Part shown: positions 38,207 through 46,840 of the stretch, one piece after another
How the letters are laid out: every line of letters starts with the position of its first letter
Numbering within the stretch: position 1 is the first letter of the stretch
NCBI RefSeq assembly: GCF_029906345.1
Contig: NZ_JARYGY010000002.1
Location: 213,801-277,800 of the forward strand
DNA from: Aquimarina mycalae
GTDB taxonomy: Bacteria > Bacteroidota > Bacteroidia > Flavobacteriales > Flavobacteriaceae
Reading direction: 5' to 3'
DNA: 64,000 nt
Notes under the pieces: model-generated
Told to the model about the DNA's origin: nothing
What the model saw: the letters and a program-made list of their open reading frames with translations, nothing else
Database searches by the model: none
Position numbers and translations under genes: made by a program

Positions 38207-38770
38207 CTATGGTAATTTCACATGGAAGAATATATTTCCAGTGTATGTGTTATTAAGAGAATTAAATATTACTTGTGGTGCAAAACCGAGTCCAATATAC
38301 TTTCGTATATAAAAAGAAAACTTAAGATTTGCTGGCACTCCTAATTCAACTTCCTTTTGCAATAGACCAGAAATGCGTCTTTCCTGGACATAATAACCTA
38401 ATCCCAAATGTCCTTCGATTTTAAACCACTTTTTCACCTCTAATTCTCTTCCGTATAAAAGATTAAAAGAATAAAAAGATTCATTATTAATCTTTTCTGC
38501 AAAGATTAAGTTCGGTTGAAACCCTCCCAAAGCCTGAGCAGATAGAATATGTTTTTTTAGATAGAATGATATACCCACAAAGCCCGAGATTCCTGTCTGA
38601 TCGCCCTCAAAAGAATCATTAGGATTTTTTTCTCTATAATCTGCTCTATACAGTCCTGCTCCTACACTGAAAGCTTTAAACCTAAAAGTTTTATTAGGAG
38701 GTTCCTCTTGCGCGTTCAATGATGATGTGACCAAAATAAGAATAAGGAACACCATACTTATTTTACTCAT
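38207..38770 (-). CDS. Outer membrane beta-barrel-like hypothetical protein
   Basis: A 187-aa protein with signal peptide (MSKISMVFLILILVTSSLNAQ). Alternating strands follow (FKAFSVGAGLYRADYR, GISGFVGISFYLKKHILSAQ, GHLGLGYYVQER, IGLGFAPQVIFNS), as in small eight-stranded OMPs. The start was set at 38770; the in-frame extension to 38905 has no coding character. No family is named. It is convergent with the lyase gene. Confidence 0.7.
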   Translation of the reverse strand: MSKISMVFLILILVTSSLNAQEEPPNKTFRFKAFSVGAGLYRADYREKNPNDSFEGDQTGISGFVGISFYLKKHILSAQALGGFQPNLIFAEKINNESFYSFNLLYGRELEVKKWFKIEGHLGLGYYVQERRISGLLQKEVELGVPANLKFSFYIRKYIGLGFAPQVIFNSLNNTYTGNIFFHVKLP

Positions 38771-38990
38771 AGAAATACATTTAAAAAGATTTAACTCTAG
38801 TATTAACTTACATGTGAAATATTCTATAAGAGGTAATGTCTTGTTTTCTGGATGAATTTTATATTCTAATGGGTTTAAAAAATAATATTTATTTCGATTT
38901 ATCATTATTAAAAAATATTGTTTAGTCCCTCAAACATACAAGCAATCTGTAAGCTCTAGTTGTCAAAAGCGCAGTGCCTATCATTTGCTA

Positions 38991-39005
38991 TTGTGATAAT
39001 CACGA
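38991..39005. promoter_or_regulatory. TTGTGATAATCACGA palindrome (copy 1 of a four-copy motif)
   Basis: A near-perfect 15-bp palindrome. It is one of four TTGTGATAA-type sites between 39.0 and 47.0 kb. It lies just past the desaturase stop codon and about 220 bp upstream of the OMP gene start. Confidence 0.4.
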
Positions 39006-39013
39006 AATTGTAC

Positions 39014-40072
39014 TCAGTATGCTTTTCCCAACTGTTTTAAATGCAACAGATGTGATATAATTCCTCCTACATACGTAGTTTGATTTGGTTGTATATTATT
39101 ATCCATTAAGATTTTATACAGAATTTTATTAAGACTTGGATAATATATATGATGAATATGAGGAAACAGGTGATGTGCAATATGGTTATTGAATCCTCCA
39201 AAAATAAAATTTGCTACATTGCTAAAAGGGTAAAAATCATTGGAGCTTTGTATCTGATTCATAAACCAAGATGTATTTATAAATCCAAAATTGTCAGTTT
39301 TGGGATACAGTGCACCTTCTATATGATGTGTCATAAAAAAAGTGAACAATAAAAATAATGATTGTACCATATGCATCAACAAAAACCCACCTAAAATAAT
39401 GTACCATTCCTTATCCGCGAGTAACAACGGTAGTACAAGTACATAGTTTACATAAGAAAATTTTTGACCCCAGAAAGAAATTTTATATCTGATTGTTTTA
39501 GTTCTCCCAGTAATGGTTTTATTAAAGAAAATTTTAAAATCCTTTACAAATACCCAAAACAATGAATATGTGGTATACAAAAACGGTGCATACCAATGCT
39601 GAAACTGATGAAACCATGATACAGGACTTTCTGGAACAACTCTGATTAGATTTGTTATCTCCAGATCTGTATCATACCCTTCTACGTTAGGTGCGTGATG
39701 ATGAGATTTCACATGCCTGTCTTTCCAAGCTTCGGCATGTGCTCCAACCATAGTATACAACAATACAAAACAACTGTGATTTAATTTTTTACTTTTAAAG
39801 ATCGTATTATGCGAAAAATCATGTGCAAAATTAAATGCAAATAACAAAGATATCAATCCATATAATACATAAATACCTATAAAAGAAAAAGAATCATCAA
39901 CTTTATATATCCCTAGATATGTCACAATGGTCAATACCAAATATATCAAACCTTTGAACCCAATTTTTCTTCTAAAACGATTGGGGCAGAAACTTAGATT
40001 ACTGTTAATCTCTTTCTGAATAAATAGAAATAATTCCTTGTGACTCTTATTATACTTATGTTTAGATTTCAT
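39014..40072 (-). CDS. Fatty acid desaturase
   Basis: Membrane di-iron desaturase, 352 aa. Histidine boxes: HDFSHNTIF, HVKSHHHAPN and HIAHHLFPHIHHIYY. The third box is HxxHH, not QxxHH. Hydrophobic helices flank the boxes (FKGLIYLVLTIVTYLGIY, LLFAFNFAHDF). The start overlaps the upstream desaturase by 11 bp, so the two paralogs are co-expressed. Regiospecificity is unknown. Confidence 0.9.
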   Translation of the reverse strand: MKSKHKYNKSHKELFLFIQKEINSNLSFCPNRFRRKIGFKGLIYLVLTIVTYLGIYKVDDSFSFIGIYVLYGLISLLFAFNFAHDFSHNTIFKSKKLNHSCFVLLYTMVGAHAEAWKDRHVKSHHHAPNVEGYDTDLEITNLIRVVPESPVSWFHQFQHWYAPFLYTTYSLFWVFVKDFKIFFNKTITGRTKTIRYKISFWGQKFSYVNYVLVLPLLLADKEWYIILGGFLLMHMVQSLFLLFTFFMTHHIEGALYPKTDNFGFINTSWFMNQIQSSNDFYPFSNVANFIFGGFNNHIAHHLFPHIHHIYYPSLNKILYKILMDNNIQPNQTTYVGGIISHLLHLKQLGKAY

Positions 40073-41159
40073 AGGTAACTGTTTTAAATTCTACTTCTCT
40101 TCCCATTTTCTTTAGAAATCTAAAATGTGATTTTAAAGCCATCAAATACGACATCTCCATATATGTAATCCCATATTTTTTTGCTACTTCTCTAAATATG
40201 GGTAGTAATTTGATATAGTGTATATGACAGATATTAGGAAACAAATGATGTAAGGCATGTGCATTAAAACCACCTAGTACCCAATTTAAAAAGATACTAT
40301 TTACGTTATAATCCACAGAAGTACACATCTGCAATTTTGGCCAACTCATATCCAGTTTACCTTGTTCATCTGCTTCTGGATGTGTTACATAGTCTGATAT
40401 ATGAGATACTCCTAATACAGCTGTAAACACTATGGATACTAAAAAATGATTTAAGAGAAAAGCAATTAAAATGTATCCCCAACCAAACGGTAATAACATC
40501 CCAGGAATTACAATCATATAAATTATGTATGCAATCTTAAAAAAAATCAATTTAATAATTTCCCAGGTTGGAATAGTCACTTTGATTGTTCTACTGGAAC
40601 GGTTAAAAATCATCAGGAATTCTCTAAACAAAAACCAATTAAGTGAATAAAACAAATATAAAAAAGGAACATATAGATACTGAAATTTATGGAACCATCT
40701 TAAATTTTGACTAGTAGTCATTCTGACCAATGGATTATTGAGAACATCAATATCGCTTCCTTCGATATTAGTGTATAAATGATGGGATTCATTATGATTT
40801 TTACCCCACACATAGGTATTATTCCCCTGTAAATTGAAGCTCAATTGAAATAACATTTTATTCCAAAACTTACTTTTTACAGCAACTCCATGTGCAGCAT
40901 CATGAGAAACATTAAAAGCAGTGAGCAAAACCGATATACCAAAACAGAGATACATAATAAAAAAGATGGCTATATGTGATGAATTAATCATAAAACCATA
41001 GAACAAAATTATCAACATGAAATACATTGATATTTTAAAAACCATTTGTCTATTTCCTGTTTTATCTATTCCATTATTTTCAAAATAATTTTTAATTCTC
41101 TCATTTAATTCTTTATAAAAATCTAAACCTTCGTCTTTAGAAAATTTTATTTTTTTCAT
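40062..41159 (-). CDS. Fatty acid desaturase
   Basis: Second desaturase of the pair, 365 aa. Boxes: HDAAHGVAV, HNESHHLYTN and HALHHLFPNICHIHY. The start MKKIKFSKDEGLDFYKEL (41159) resembles the N-terminus of the 17.6-kb desaturase (soluble head, then KTGNRQMVFKISMYF). It is first in the two-gene operon, behind a direct-repeat element at 41266-41297. The in-frame extension to 41213 is not expected to be coding. Confidence 0.9.
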   Translation of the reverse strand: MKKIKFSKDEGLDFYKELNERIKNYFENNGIDKTGNRQMVFKISMYFMLIILFYGFMINSSHIAIFFIMYLCFGISVLLTAFNVSHDAAHGVAVKSKFWNKMLFQLSFNLQGNNTYVWGKNHNESHHLYTNIEGSDIDVLNNPLVRMTTSQNLRWFHKFQYLYVPFLYLFYSLNWFLFREFLMIFNRSSRTIKVTIPTWEIIKLIFFKIAYIIYMIVIPGMLLPFGWGYILIAFLLNHFLVSIVFTAVLGVSHISDYVTHPEADEQGKLDMSWPKLQMCTSVDYNVNSIFLNWVLGGFNAHALHHLFPNICHIHYIKLLPIFREVAKKYGITYMEMSYLMALKSHFRFLKKMGREVEFKTVTYEI

Positions 41160-41265
41160 AATTATTTCTTTTAAAATTTGACAAATCAATAGTTGCGTGA
41201 TAACTAGAAGCAAGTATCTAGCATCTCGACTGTAATACTTAGTTGTTGATTTGATTAGTTACACA

Positions 41266-41297
41266 AGCGTGTTGCACAACATAAAATAGCGTGTTGC
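41266..41297. promoter_or_regulatory. Direct repeat upstream of the desaturase pair
   Basis: AGCGTGTTGC occurs at 41266-41275 and 41288-41297, start-to-start 22 bp (about two helical turns), 107-138 bp upstream of the first desaturase start. This is a candidate activator or repressor site. No regulator is assigned. Confidence 0.45.
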
Positions 41298-41323
41298 GTT
41301 AAGACATTATTATACGATGTATC

Positions 41324-41710
41324 CTATTTTCTATTACGAGAAGTAATATCTCTAAAAACCCCTAATTGCACACTTCCTGTTCTAGATAAAAAAACTAATA
41401 ATTGTTCTTTTCCTGAACGTACATTTATTTTTTGAGTTCTCCAATGTTTAATAAAAGCAACCATTGAAGTGATAGGATTACTTTTACAGATATGAAAAAT
41501 TCCATCACGAAGAGATCCTTTTACATATTTTGTAATCTTTTGAGTTCCCGATTTCATTAAACTAATTTTTAAGGTTTTATTGTCCAATAATTTAATACGG
41601 GTATATAATTTCTCTTTTACAGGAATATGACCAACCAAGTCTCCTGTAAGTACGTAAAAAGCCTCGAATCCATAATCCCCATCGATGCTTAAGTTGCTAG
41701 TGATTTTCAT
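41324..41710 (-). CDS. Hypothetical protein
   Basis: A 128-aa protein without a signal peptide or TM helix. It has a basic C-terminal half (KHWRTQKINVRSGKEQLLVF, DITSRNRK) and an N-terminal region with DGDYGFEAFYVLTGDLVGHI. I do not recognise it. It lies 2 bp downstream of the surface-repeat-like gene and probably shares its transcript. Confidence 0.65.
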   Translation of the reverse strand: MKITSNLSIDGDYGFEAFYVLTGDLVGHIPVKEKLYTRIKLLDNKTLKISLMKSGTQKITKYVKGSLRDGIFHICKSNPITSMVAFIKHWRTQKINVRSGKEQLLVFLSRTGSVQLGVFRDITSRNRK

Positions 41711-41712
41711 AA

Positions 41713-42408
41713 TTAAGAGGTTTTTGATTTTACTTTCTTTTTAGAAAACTGCCAATTGATAAAAGGCAAGGAACGTCTTTCATTTTTGTTCCAAAGACCG
41801 ATTTGAATACCTCTAAAATTTTTACTCTTATTAAATACTCCTATCTGTAATCCTGTTCCCTTTTCCTCAATTCCATTAGACACCCCAATCTGTAGTCCTT
41901 GATAATAATGTGCATGATTTCCTAAAGCCATAGAAACACCTACTCCTTTAAACATTTCGTTCATCATAAATGCAGCCATGATCCCTTTCTGTTCTTCAAC
42001 TGAATTTCCCATAGCCGCAATTGCAATTCCATTCATTTTTTGTAAATACTGGCCTACCAAAGCGACAGAACAGCCGTCTACTCCAATATTTCTAAGACTT
42101 CCGCCAGACACATTAAAACCATACACTTTTTCGGTAATATTATCTTCTTTTGCACCTCCTTTTATAAATGATTTTGGAGCCATAAAATAGAATAGCCCAA
42201 ATCCAGGAGCTTCTACTCTCACGCCATAACTCCTTGTTAAACTGACATCATTAAAAGTATCTTTAGGCAATACTCCCAAAGACAATCCATAGATATCTGA
42301 ATGCTCACTATGATAGGTCCACACAGGGAAATAAGCTTTTCTTTTCTCTTGCCCAAAAATCGATACTGAAATCAATATCATACATATCATTACTATCTCG
42401 TTTTTCAT
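41713..42408 (-). CDS. LA_2272-like surface repeat protein (tentative)
   Basis: A 231-aa exported protein with signal peptide (MKNEIVMICMILISVSIFGQ). The body is a series of short imperfect repeats of the form GlqIGvxN: YGLSLGVLP, GIAIAAMGN, GVGVSMALGN, GLQIGVSNG, GLQIGVFNK, GIQIGLWNK. Such repeats occur in surface-repeat proteins of Bacteroidota and Leptospira. The function is unknown. It is divergent from the lipoprotein gene at 42609, with two TTGTGATAA palindromes between them. Confidence 0.65.
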   Translation of the reverse strand: MKNEIVMICMILISVSIFGQEKRKAYFPVWTYHSEHSDIYGLSLGVLPKDTFNDVSLTRSYGVRVEAPGFGLFYFMAPKSFIKGGAKEDNITEKVYGFNVSGGSLRNIGVDGCSVALVGQYLQKMNGIAIAAMGNSVEEQKGIMAAFMMNEMFKGVGVSMALGNHAHYYQGLQIGVSNGIEEKGTGLQIGVFNKSKNFRGIQIGLWNKNERRSLPFINWQFSKKKVKSKTS

Positions 42409-42443
42409 TGTTCTTGTTTTTAAAGTTCAACAAGTCAAAACTA

Positions 42444-42458
42444 TTGTGATAATAGCAA
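42444..42458. promoter_or_regulatory. TTGTGATAATAGCAA palindrome-like site (copy 2)
   Basis: The same 15-bp motif as at 38991 and 46977, placed 36 bp upstream of the start of the surface-repeat gene. Confidence 0.45.
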
Positions 42459-42495
42459 CGTGGAAGGTAATAATCGCGAATAGAATTTTTATTTT

Positions 42496-42510
42496 TTGTG
42501 ATAAACACAA
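42496..42510. promoter_or_regulatory. TTGTGATAAACACAA palindrome-like site (copy 3)
   Basis: A third copy of the 15-bp motif in the divergent gap. It is 52 bp from copy 2, start to start, which is about five helical turns. Confidence 0.45.
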
Positions 42511-42557
42511 AATCAGACCCCAAATATTCGAAAGTTAACTCCCAATTATTTTTTAAC

Positions 42558-42584
42558 GCAACCTTTTTAAGGTATTCAGTCTAT
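42558..42584 (+). promoter_or_regulatory. ECF-type promoter of the lipoprotein operon
   Basis: GCAACC, 15 bp, GTCTAT. The surrounding ACGCAACCTTTTT and TTCAGTCTAT are identical to the element before the ECF sigma gene at 44784-44810. The AAC core in the -35 and GTC in the -10 are typical of ECF promoters. It ends 24 bp before the lipoprotein start. Confidence 0.7.
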
Positions 42585-42608
42585 AGGTCAAAAGCAACTA
42601 AAACGATC

Positions 42609-43652
42609 ATGATGAAAAAAGCGCAACAAATAATTCTAGTTTTATCAATTTTCTTTCTTTCCTGCGAAAATGAACCTTTCGAAATATTGATTGGAAAAAT
42701 TAATGTGAATTCTGCATTATTTACAGATCTGAAAAACCTTACAGAAACTACTCCCGAAGATCCAGAAGTCGTATGTCTAACTTTTGTTTATCCTTTTAAC
42801 GTGTATTTGTATAACGAAGATGGCGAAATTGCTGATAGTAGAATCGTACATAATAATATAGAGTTTACCGAACTCTTAGGACAGATGCAAAACGAAAATG
42901 CAATTGGTCTGAGTTATCCGATTTCTGGAACTACCGAAAATGGAGCCTCAATTAGTATTAATGACAATTTAGAACTAAAAGAAGCGATCGAGGCGTGCAT
43001 AGAAGATCAAATTATTCGATACTGTAACAATCTTCTTGAAGAAAAAAACTGTGTATGGAAAATTGAATCTCAAAACGAAAATGATTTGTATAATGATTCT
43101 CTGTTAGATTTTTACGAAGATGGCACTGGTGTTTTTTATCACAACGGAAATTCATATCGAACTTCTTGGATTTCTTTATTCATTGAAGAACAATTACACA
43201 TAAATATTCATTTAGAAGGAGACTCCTCAGTTTCAAAAGATTGGAATTTTGATTGGGAAGCAAGCATTATTGATGAAGATACAATACTAATACAGCATAA
43301 TGATCAAAGCTTTGAAATAAAGAAAAACTGTAACCTAGATAATAATTGTGATTATGTAGAATTTAGAGAATGTGAAATCTCGGATGGAGAAAATGCTGCC
43401 GATTTTGTATTTAACGAATATATTGATTGTATCATTTCTTTTGATGAAAATACAGATGTTACTGGTGCAACACTAACATTCTATGAAACTATAGATGATG
43501 CAAATCAGCAAATCAATCCACTGGATACAACCAGCTATAGAAATATCACAAACCCGCAAATCGTTTTTGTTCATATAGAAGATACCAACAACGAAACTTC
43601 AGAAATTATAAGGATTGTACTGCTTGCTGTATCATGCAACAACAATCAATAA
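42609..43652 (+). CDS. Hypothetical lipoprotein, predicted ECF regulon member
   Basis: A 347-aa lipoprotein with a signal ending in the lipobox FFLSC (the ATG at 42609 or the adjacent one at 42612). The mature part is acidic and beta-rich. It has a lipocalin-like middle (VWKIESQNENDLYNDSLLDF, DGTGVFYHNGNSYRTSW) and a C-terminal fibronectin-like domain. Several Cys may pair. No family is named. It is probably co-transcribed with the next lipoprotein gene (31 bp gap). Confidence 0.75.
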   Translation: MMKKAQQIILVLSIFFLSCENEPFEILIGKINVNSALFTDLKNLTETTPEDPEVVCLTFVYPFNVYLYNEDGEIADSRIVHNNIEFTELLGQMQNENAIGLSYPISGTTENGASISINDNLELKEAIEACIEDQIIRYCNNLLEEKNCVWKIESQNENDLYNDSLLDFYEDGTGVFYHNGNSYRTSWISLFIEEQLHINIHLEGDSSVSKDWNFDWEASIIDEDTILIQHNDQSFEIKKNCNLDNNCDYVEFRECEISDGENAADFVFNEYIDCIISFDENTDVTGATLTFYETIDDANQQINPLDTTSYRNITNPQIVFVHIEDTNNETSEIIRIVLLAVSCNNNQ

Positions 43653-43683
43653 GATTCATTTAATAACATAAAACTCATATCCT

Positions 43684-44613
43684 ATGAAAAAATTTAATCC
43701 ATTGATTTTAATCTTAATATTAGCAATAACTTCTTGTTCTGAAGATAACAGCACTAATAATATTACGACCAAAGATGTCAATAGTTTTGTTTTTACAAAA
43801 TTCAATGTTTCTACCTCTCCAAATACAAAAATAGATTCTACCTATTATCAAATAACCAGTGATAAAATCGATTATTATGAAGGGTTTAATTTTATAACAA
43901 ATCAGACAACTTCGGGAAATTATAGTTATGAAAATGATAAAATATCTCAAATCAAAAGATATTCTCAATCCAATTTGGTACATACATCAACTTTTAAATA
44001 TGACAATTCTGATAAGTTAATAGAACTTTTACAAGAAAGTACGCAAGGTGAGTCTGTATATAATAAACATACTTTTACGTATACCGGAGATAGTATTTTT
44101 GTGAATTGGAAAAGAAGTTTTAATGGTGTAGACTTTACTATTGATGTGGCTCATTCTAAAATAGTTTTAGATACCAATAACAATCGAACTTATTTTGAAA
44201 ATTTTGATTTTTCAAACCAAACTACAAAAGCCGTTAGAACGACATATGATGCTAATAATAATCCCATTAAAGAGGAATTTATGTATGATTCTGGGGCAGG
44301 TCTTGAAATAGAGTTTACAAATAACATAGTATTCGAAAATTCGATCAACACATTGTACCAGATACATTCGATGACTTTTAGCAAACATACACTGATGTTA
44401 CTCTATCATTTAAATAGTAATGCTGTAAACAATTTCAATTTTAAATCAATTTCTCCTAATAACAGTAAAACTTTCGAATCCGATTTTGGGAACATTTTTA
44501 CATATTCAATTAACAATGTAATTAATGAAGAAAAGTATTCAACATTAAGTGAATTTAAAACCTTTGTGAATTCAGACTTGTTTTCTGCATTCTCTTATGA
44601 ATTTTTTGAATAA
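43684..44613 (+). CDS. Hypothetical lipoprotein
   Basis: A 309-aa lipoprotein; the signal peptide MKKFNPLILILILAIT is followed by lipobox TSC and an SEDNS linker. The body has RHS/YD-like strands (DKISQIKRYSQSNLVHTSTF, NNPIKEEFMYDSGAG) typical of the flavobacterial lipoproteins that track polynomial-like KYDNSDKL repeats. Function is unknown. It is the second gene of the ECF-promoter operon. Confidence 0.72.
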   Translation: MKKFNPLILILILAITSCSEDNSTNNITTKDVNSFVFTKFNVSTSPNTKIDSTYYQITSDKIDYYEGFNFITNQTTSGNYSYENDKISQIKRYSQSNLVHTSTFKYDNSDKLIELLQESTQGESVYNKHTFTYTGDSIFVNWKRSFNGVDFTIDVAHSKIVLDTNNNRTYFENFDFSNQTTKAVRTTYDANNNPIKEEFMYDSGAGLEIEFTNNIVFENSINTLYQIHSMTFSKHTLMLLYHLNSNAVNNFNFKSISPNNSKTFESDFGNIFTYSINNVINEEKYSTLSEFKTFVNSDLFSAFSYEFFE

Positions 44614-44643
44614 CGCTATAGAAATATTTATGGTCTTAGAATA

Positions 44644-44729
44644 TGAAATTATTATAGAATTAGCCAAAAGTTTCTATAATAATATTTCAAGAACTGGGTA
44701 ATCTTGACTACATCTTAATTACCTAGTTC
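44644..44729 (+). terminator. Two successive hairpins after the lipoprotein operon
   Basis: The first pairs TGAAATTATTATAGAA (44644-44659) with TTCTATAATAATATTTCA (44672-44689). The second pairs GAACTGGGTAAT (44691-44702) with ATTACCTAGTTC (44718-44729). They lie between the lipoprotein operon and the sigma promoter and probably separate the two transcripts. Confidence 0.6.
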
Positions 44730-44783
44730 TCAATTTAAAAAATATTATACACACATAATCTTTCAAAAAAACCATAATTTGAC

Positions 44784-44810
44784 GCAACCTTTTTGGTTGT
44801 TTCAGTCTAT
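44784..44810 (+). promoter_or_regulatory. ECF-type promoter of the sigma/anti-sigma operon
   Basis: GCAACC, 15 bp, GTCTAT, the same elements and spacer as at 42558-42584. It lies 52 bp upstream of the ECF sigma gene, so the sigma factor probably drives its own expression. Confidence 0.7.
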
Positions 44811-44862
44811 CTAGTCGAAGTAGGTTATATAAAAATGGTACAAATCAAATATCTATCAACTA

Positions 44863-45417
44863 TTGAACAATAGAGATCTTATTAAAAAGTGCAAGAAAAA
44901 TGATAGAGAAGCACAAAGTGAATTGTTTTATACTTATAAAGACAAGCTGTTCTCTTTGTGCTTAAAGTATTGTAGAAATTATGATGAAGCCGAAGATATT
45001 TTGCAAGATTCATTCCTTACCATTTTTAAAAAAATCAATCAATATAACAATAAAGGATCTTTTGAAGGGTGGATGAAAAGAATCACCATAAATAAAGCTA
45101 TTGATCGATATAAAGATGATTTTTTTGTAAATACTCCTCTAAAAGAAGAATTGATTTCCGATACTAAAGTAGACACAGAAACATTCCAATTTTCTATAGA
45201 TGAATTATTAAGCTTCATTCAGAAATTACCAACTAAATACCGATTGGTTTTTAGTTTATACGAATTAGATGATTATTCTCATAAAGAAATAGCACACTTA
45301 CTAAAAATTTCTGAAGGAACATCAAAGTCTAATTTACATCGAGCAAAATTATTATTGAAAACAATGATCACTTCCTTAAACTATGATCAAAAAAAAATCG
45401 CGGTAAGTAATGGATAA
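44863..45417 (+). CDS. ECF-family RNA polymerase sigma factor
   Basis: A 184-aa sigma-70 family protein with only regions 2 and 4. Region 2 contains LFSLCLKYCRNYDEAEDILQ and GSFEGWMKRITINKAIDRYK. Region 4 contains LPTKYRLVFSLYELDDYSHK and GTSKSNLHRAKLLLKTM. The start is a TTG codon; the ATG at 44835 is in another frame. The stop overlaps the next gene by 8 bp, implying coupled synthesis with its regulator. Confidence 0.93.
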   Translation: MNNRDLIKKCKKNDREAQSELFYTYKDKLFSLCLKYCRNYDEAEDILQDSFLTIFKKINQYNNKGSFEGWMKRITINKAIDRYKDDFFVNTPLKEELISDTKVDTETFQFSIDELLSFIQKLPTKYRLVFSLYELDDYSHKEIAHLLKISEGTSKSNLHRAKLLLKTMITSLNYDQKKIAVSNG

Positions 45418-46840
45418 CAAAAAAGATATAGGAAGGATGTTCAAAGAACAGTTAACGGATTTTAGTAAATCTCCAGAAAATATCATTTGGAAAGATATCG
45501 AAGCTGCATTGGATAAAGAGAAAGATTCTAAAGCATCCTATTGGGTTCCTTTAACAGGTGTATTTGTTCTAATATCTATGTTTATAATAATTGGAGTCAC
45601 TACATTTAATGATACTCCAAACACAACCACACATCCATACACTAACTCTTACGAACATCAAGATGACGATTGTGATGTTACAGTAACCTGCATTGATGCT
45701 CCTGTAGATCACAACACAAATCATAATAGCATAGATATCATAACAAAAGTAAAAACAACAATAGATAAGACGGAAACAGATCAACCTCGTATCCAAGAGA
45801 AAGACCAAATTTCGAACACAGTAACAAGTACTGTTGTTAATACACCTAAATCAACTGAGTTTAGTAATAATGTAATTGCCCATCAAAAAAATAAAAACGA
45901 AATCATTAAAAAAAGTAAAATAACTATACCTACTAAGAATCCTCAAGATACTTCTGATAACGTCTCGAATGCCATAGCCTTCAAAAAGGATACGGCCATA
46001 TTATCAGAATCTGAAATATCAGTAGACACTATAAACTCTAAAAACTCTAAAAACAATATGGTTTCTGATCATTATGAGGAAACTAAAAACGCAGTACAAG
46101 AAAAGCTCCTTAAAGAAAAACCCGTAGCTAATAATACTACGGATAAGGATACATTAATTTATATGCAACCTATTCCTCAAAAAGATGTTCAAAAATTCAG
46201 TCTTACATTACATGTAATTCCCACATACACATTTTCATCAAACGGTTCTTTGATAAGTGATCAATTGGCAAACAATTCAACAAACGGTAAGTTTACCATA
46301 AATTATGGAGCTGTTTTTGCCTCTCACCTAACCCAAAAAATAGGTCTGAGAATTGGTTATAATAGAATAAAACTTCAGAACAGAACGATCGATATCAAAA
46401 GTGATATTTTGGCTAATGCTTTATTAGATTCTGGTACTTTTTTATCAAATATCATGACTCAAAGTGTCACGAATCAAGAATCTGTGCAGCTAACTCAAAG
46501 ATTAGATTATCATGAAATTTCAGCTGAACTAAGTTATACACTTATTGATAAAAAAATTAAAATGGCATTGGTTGGTGGAGCCAGTTTTTTGGTCCTTCAG
46601 AAAAATAATCTCACTTTACATTCTGGAGCGGATGAATTTAGATTAGGCACAAATAATAATATAAAACCAACGAATACTAGCTTGAATTTTGGAACTAGTT
46701 TTAAGTATCCATTATTTGATAATCTAAACTTTACGATAGAACCATTAATCAAATATCAATTGCAAAAAGCTAGTAAAAACTCTGAAGGCTCTACTCCTTT
46801 CTATTTTACTATTCAAAGCGGAATATCAATCGATTTTTAA
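45410..46840 (+). CDS. Putative dual membrane-spanning anti-sigma factor (TM anti-sigma with outer-membrane barrel-like domain)
   Basis: A 476-aa protein with no signal peptide. A short cytoplasmic head (residues 1-43, FKEQLTDFSKSPENIIWKDI) fits the anti-sigma peptide of this flavobacterial class. One TM helix follows (44-66), then a 190-residue polar linker rich in Thr, Asn, Lys and Asp. The C-terminal domain (about 263-476) has alternating strands like an OmpW/OmpA-type barrel and ends in IQSGISIDF with a terminal Phe. The order matches the dual membrane-spanning anti-sigma (Dma) proteins described in Bacteroides. Function is inferred from architecture and operon. Confidence 0.75.
   Translation: MDNKKDIGRMFKEQLTDFSKSPENIIWKDIEAALDKEKDSKASYWVPLTGVFVLISMFIIIGVTTFNDTPNTTTHPYTNSYEHQDDDCDVTVTCIDAPVDHNTNHNSIDIITKVKTTIDKTETDQPRIQEKDQISNTVTSTVVNTPKSTEFSNNVIAHQKNKNEIIKKSKITIPTKNPQDTSDNVSNAIAFKKDTAILSESEISVDTINSKNSKNNMVSDHYEETKNAVQEKLLKEKPVANNTTDKDTLIYMQPIPQKDVQKFSLTLHVIPTYTFSSNGSLISDQLANNSTNGKFTINYGAVFASHLTQKIGLRIGYNRIKLQNRTIDIKSDILANALLDSGTFLSNIMTQSVTNQESVQLTQRLDYHEISAELSYTLIDKKIKMALVGGASFLVLQKNNLTLHSGADEFRLGTNNNIKPTNTSLNFGTSFKYPLFDNLNFTIEPLIKYQLQKASKNSEGSTPFYFTIQSGISIDF

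Noticed and set aside
38109..38312. Small plus-strand ORF after the PL6 lyase
   Set aside because: It lies mostly antisense to the OMP-like gene (38207-38770) and has no recognisable features. The minus-strand gene has a signal peptide and barrel strands.
38771..38905. Extension of the OMP-like gene to 38905
   Set aside because: It would put 45 non-secretory residues before a perfect signal peptide.
42498..42608. Extension of the first lipoprotein upstream to 42498
   Set aside because: It would run through the ECF promoter and place residues before a good lipoprotein signal.
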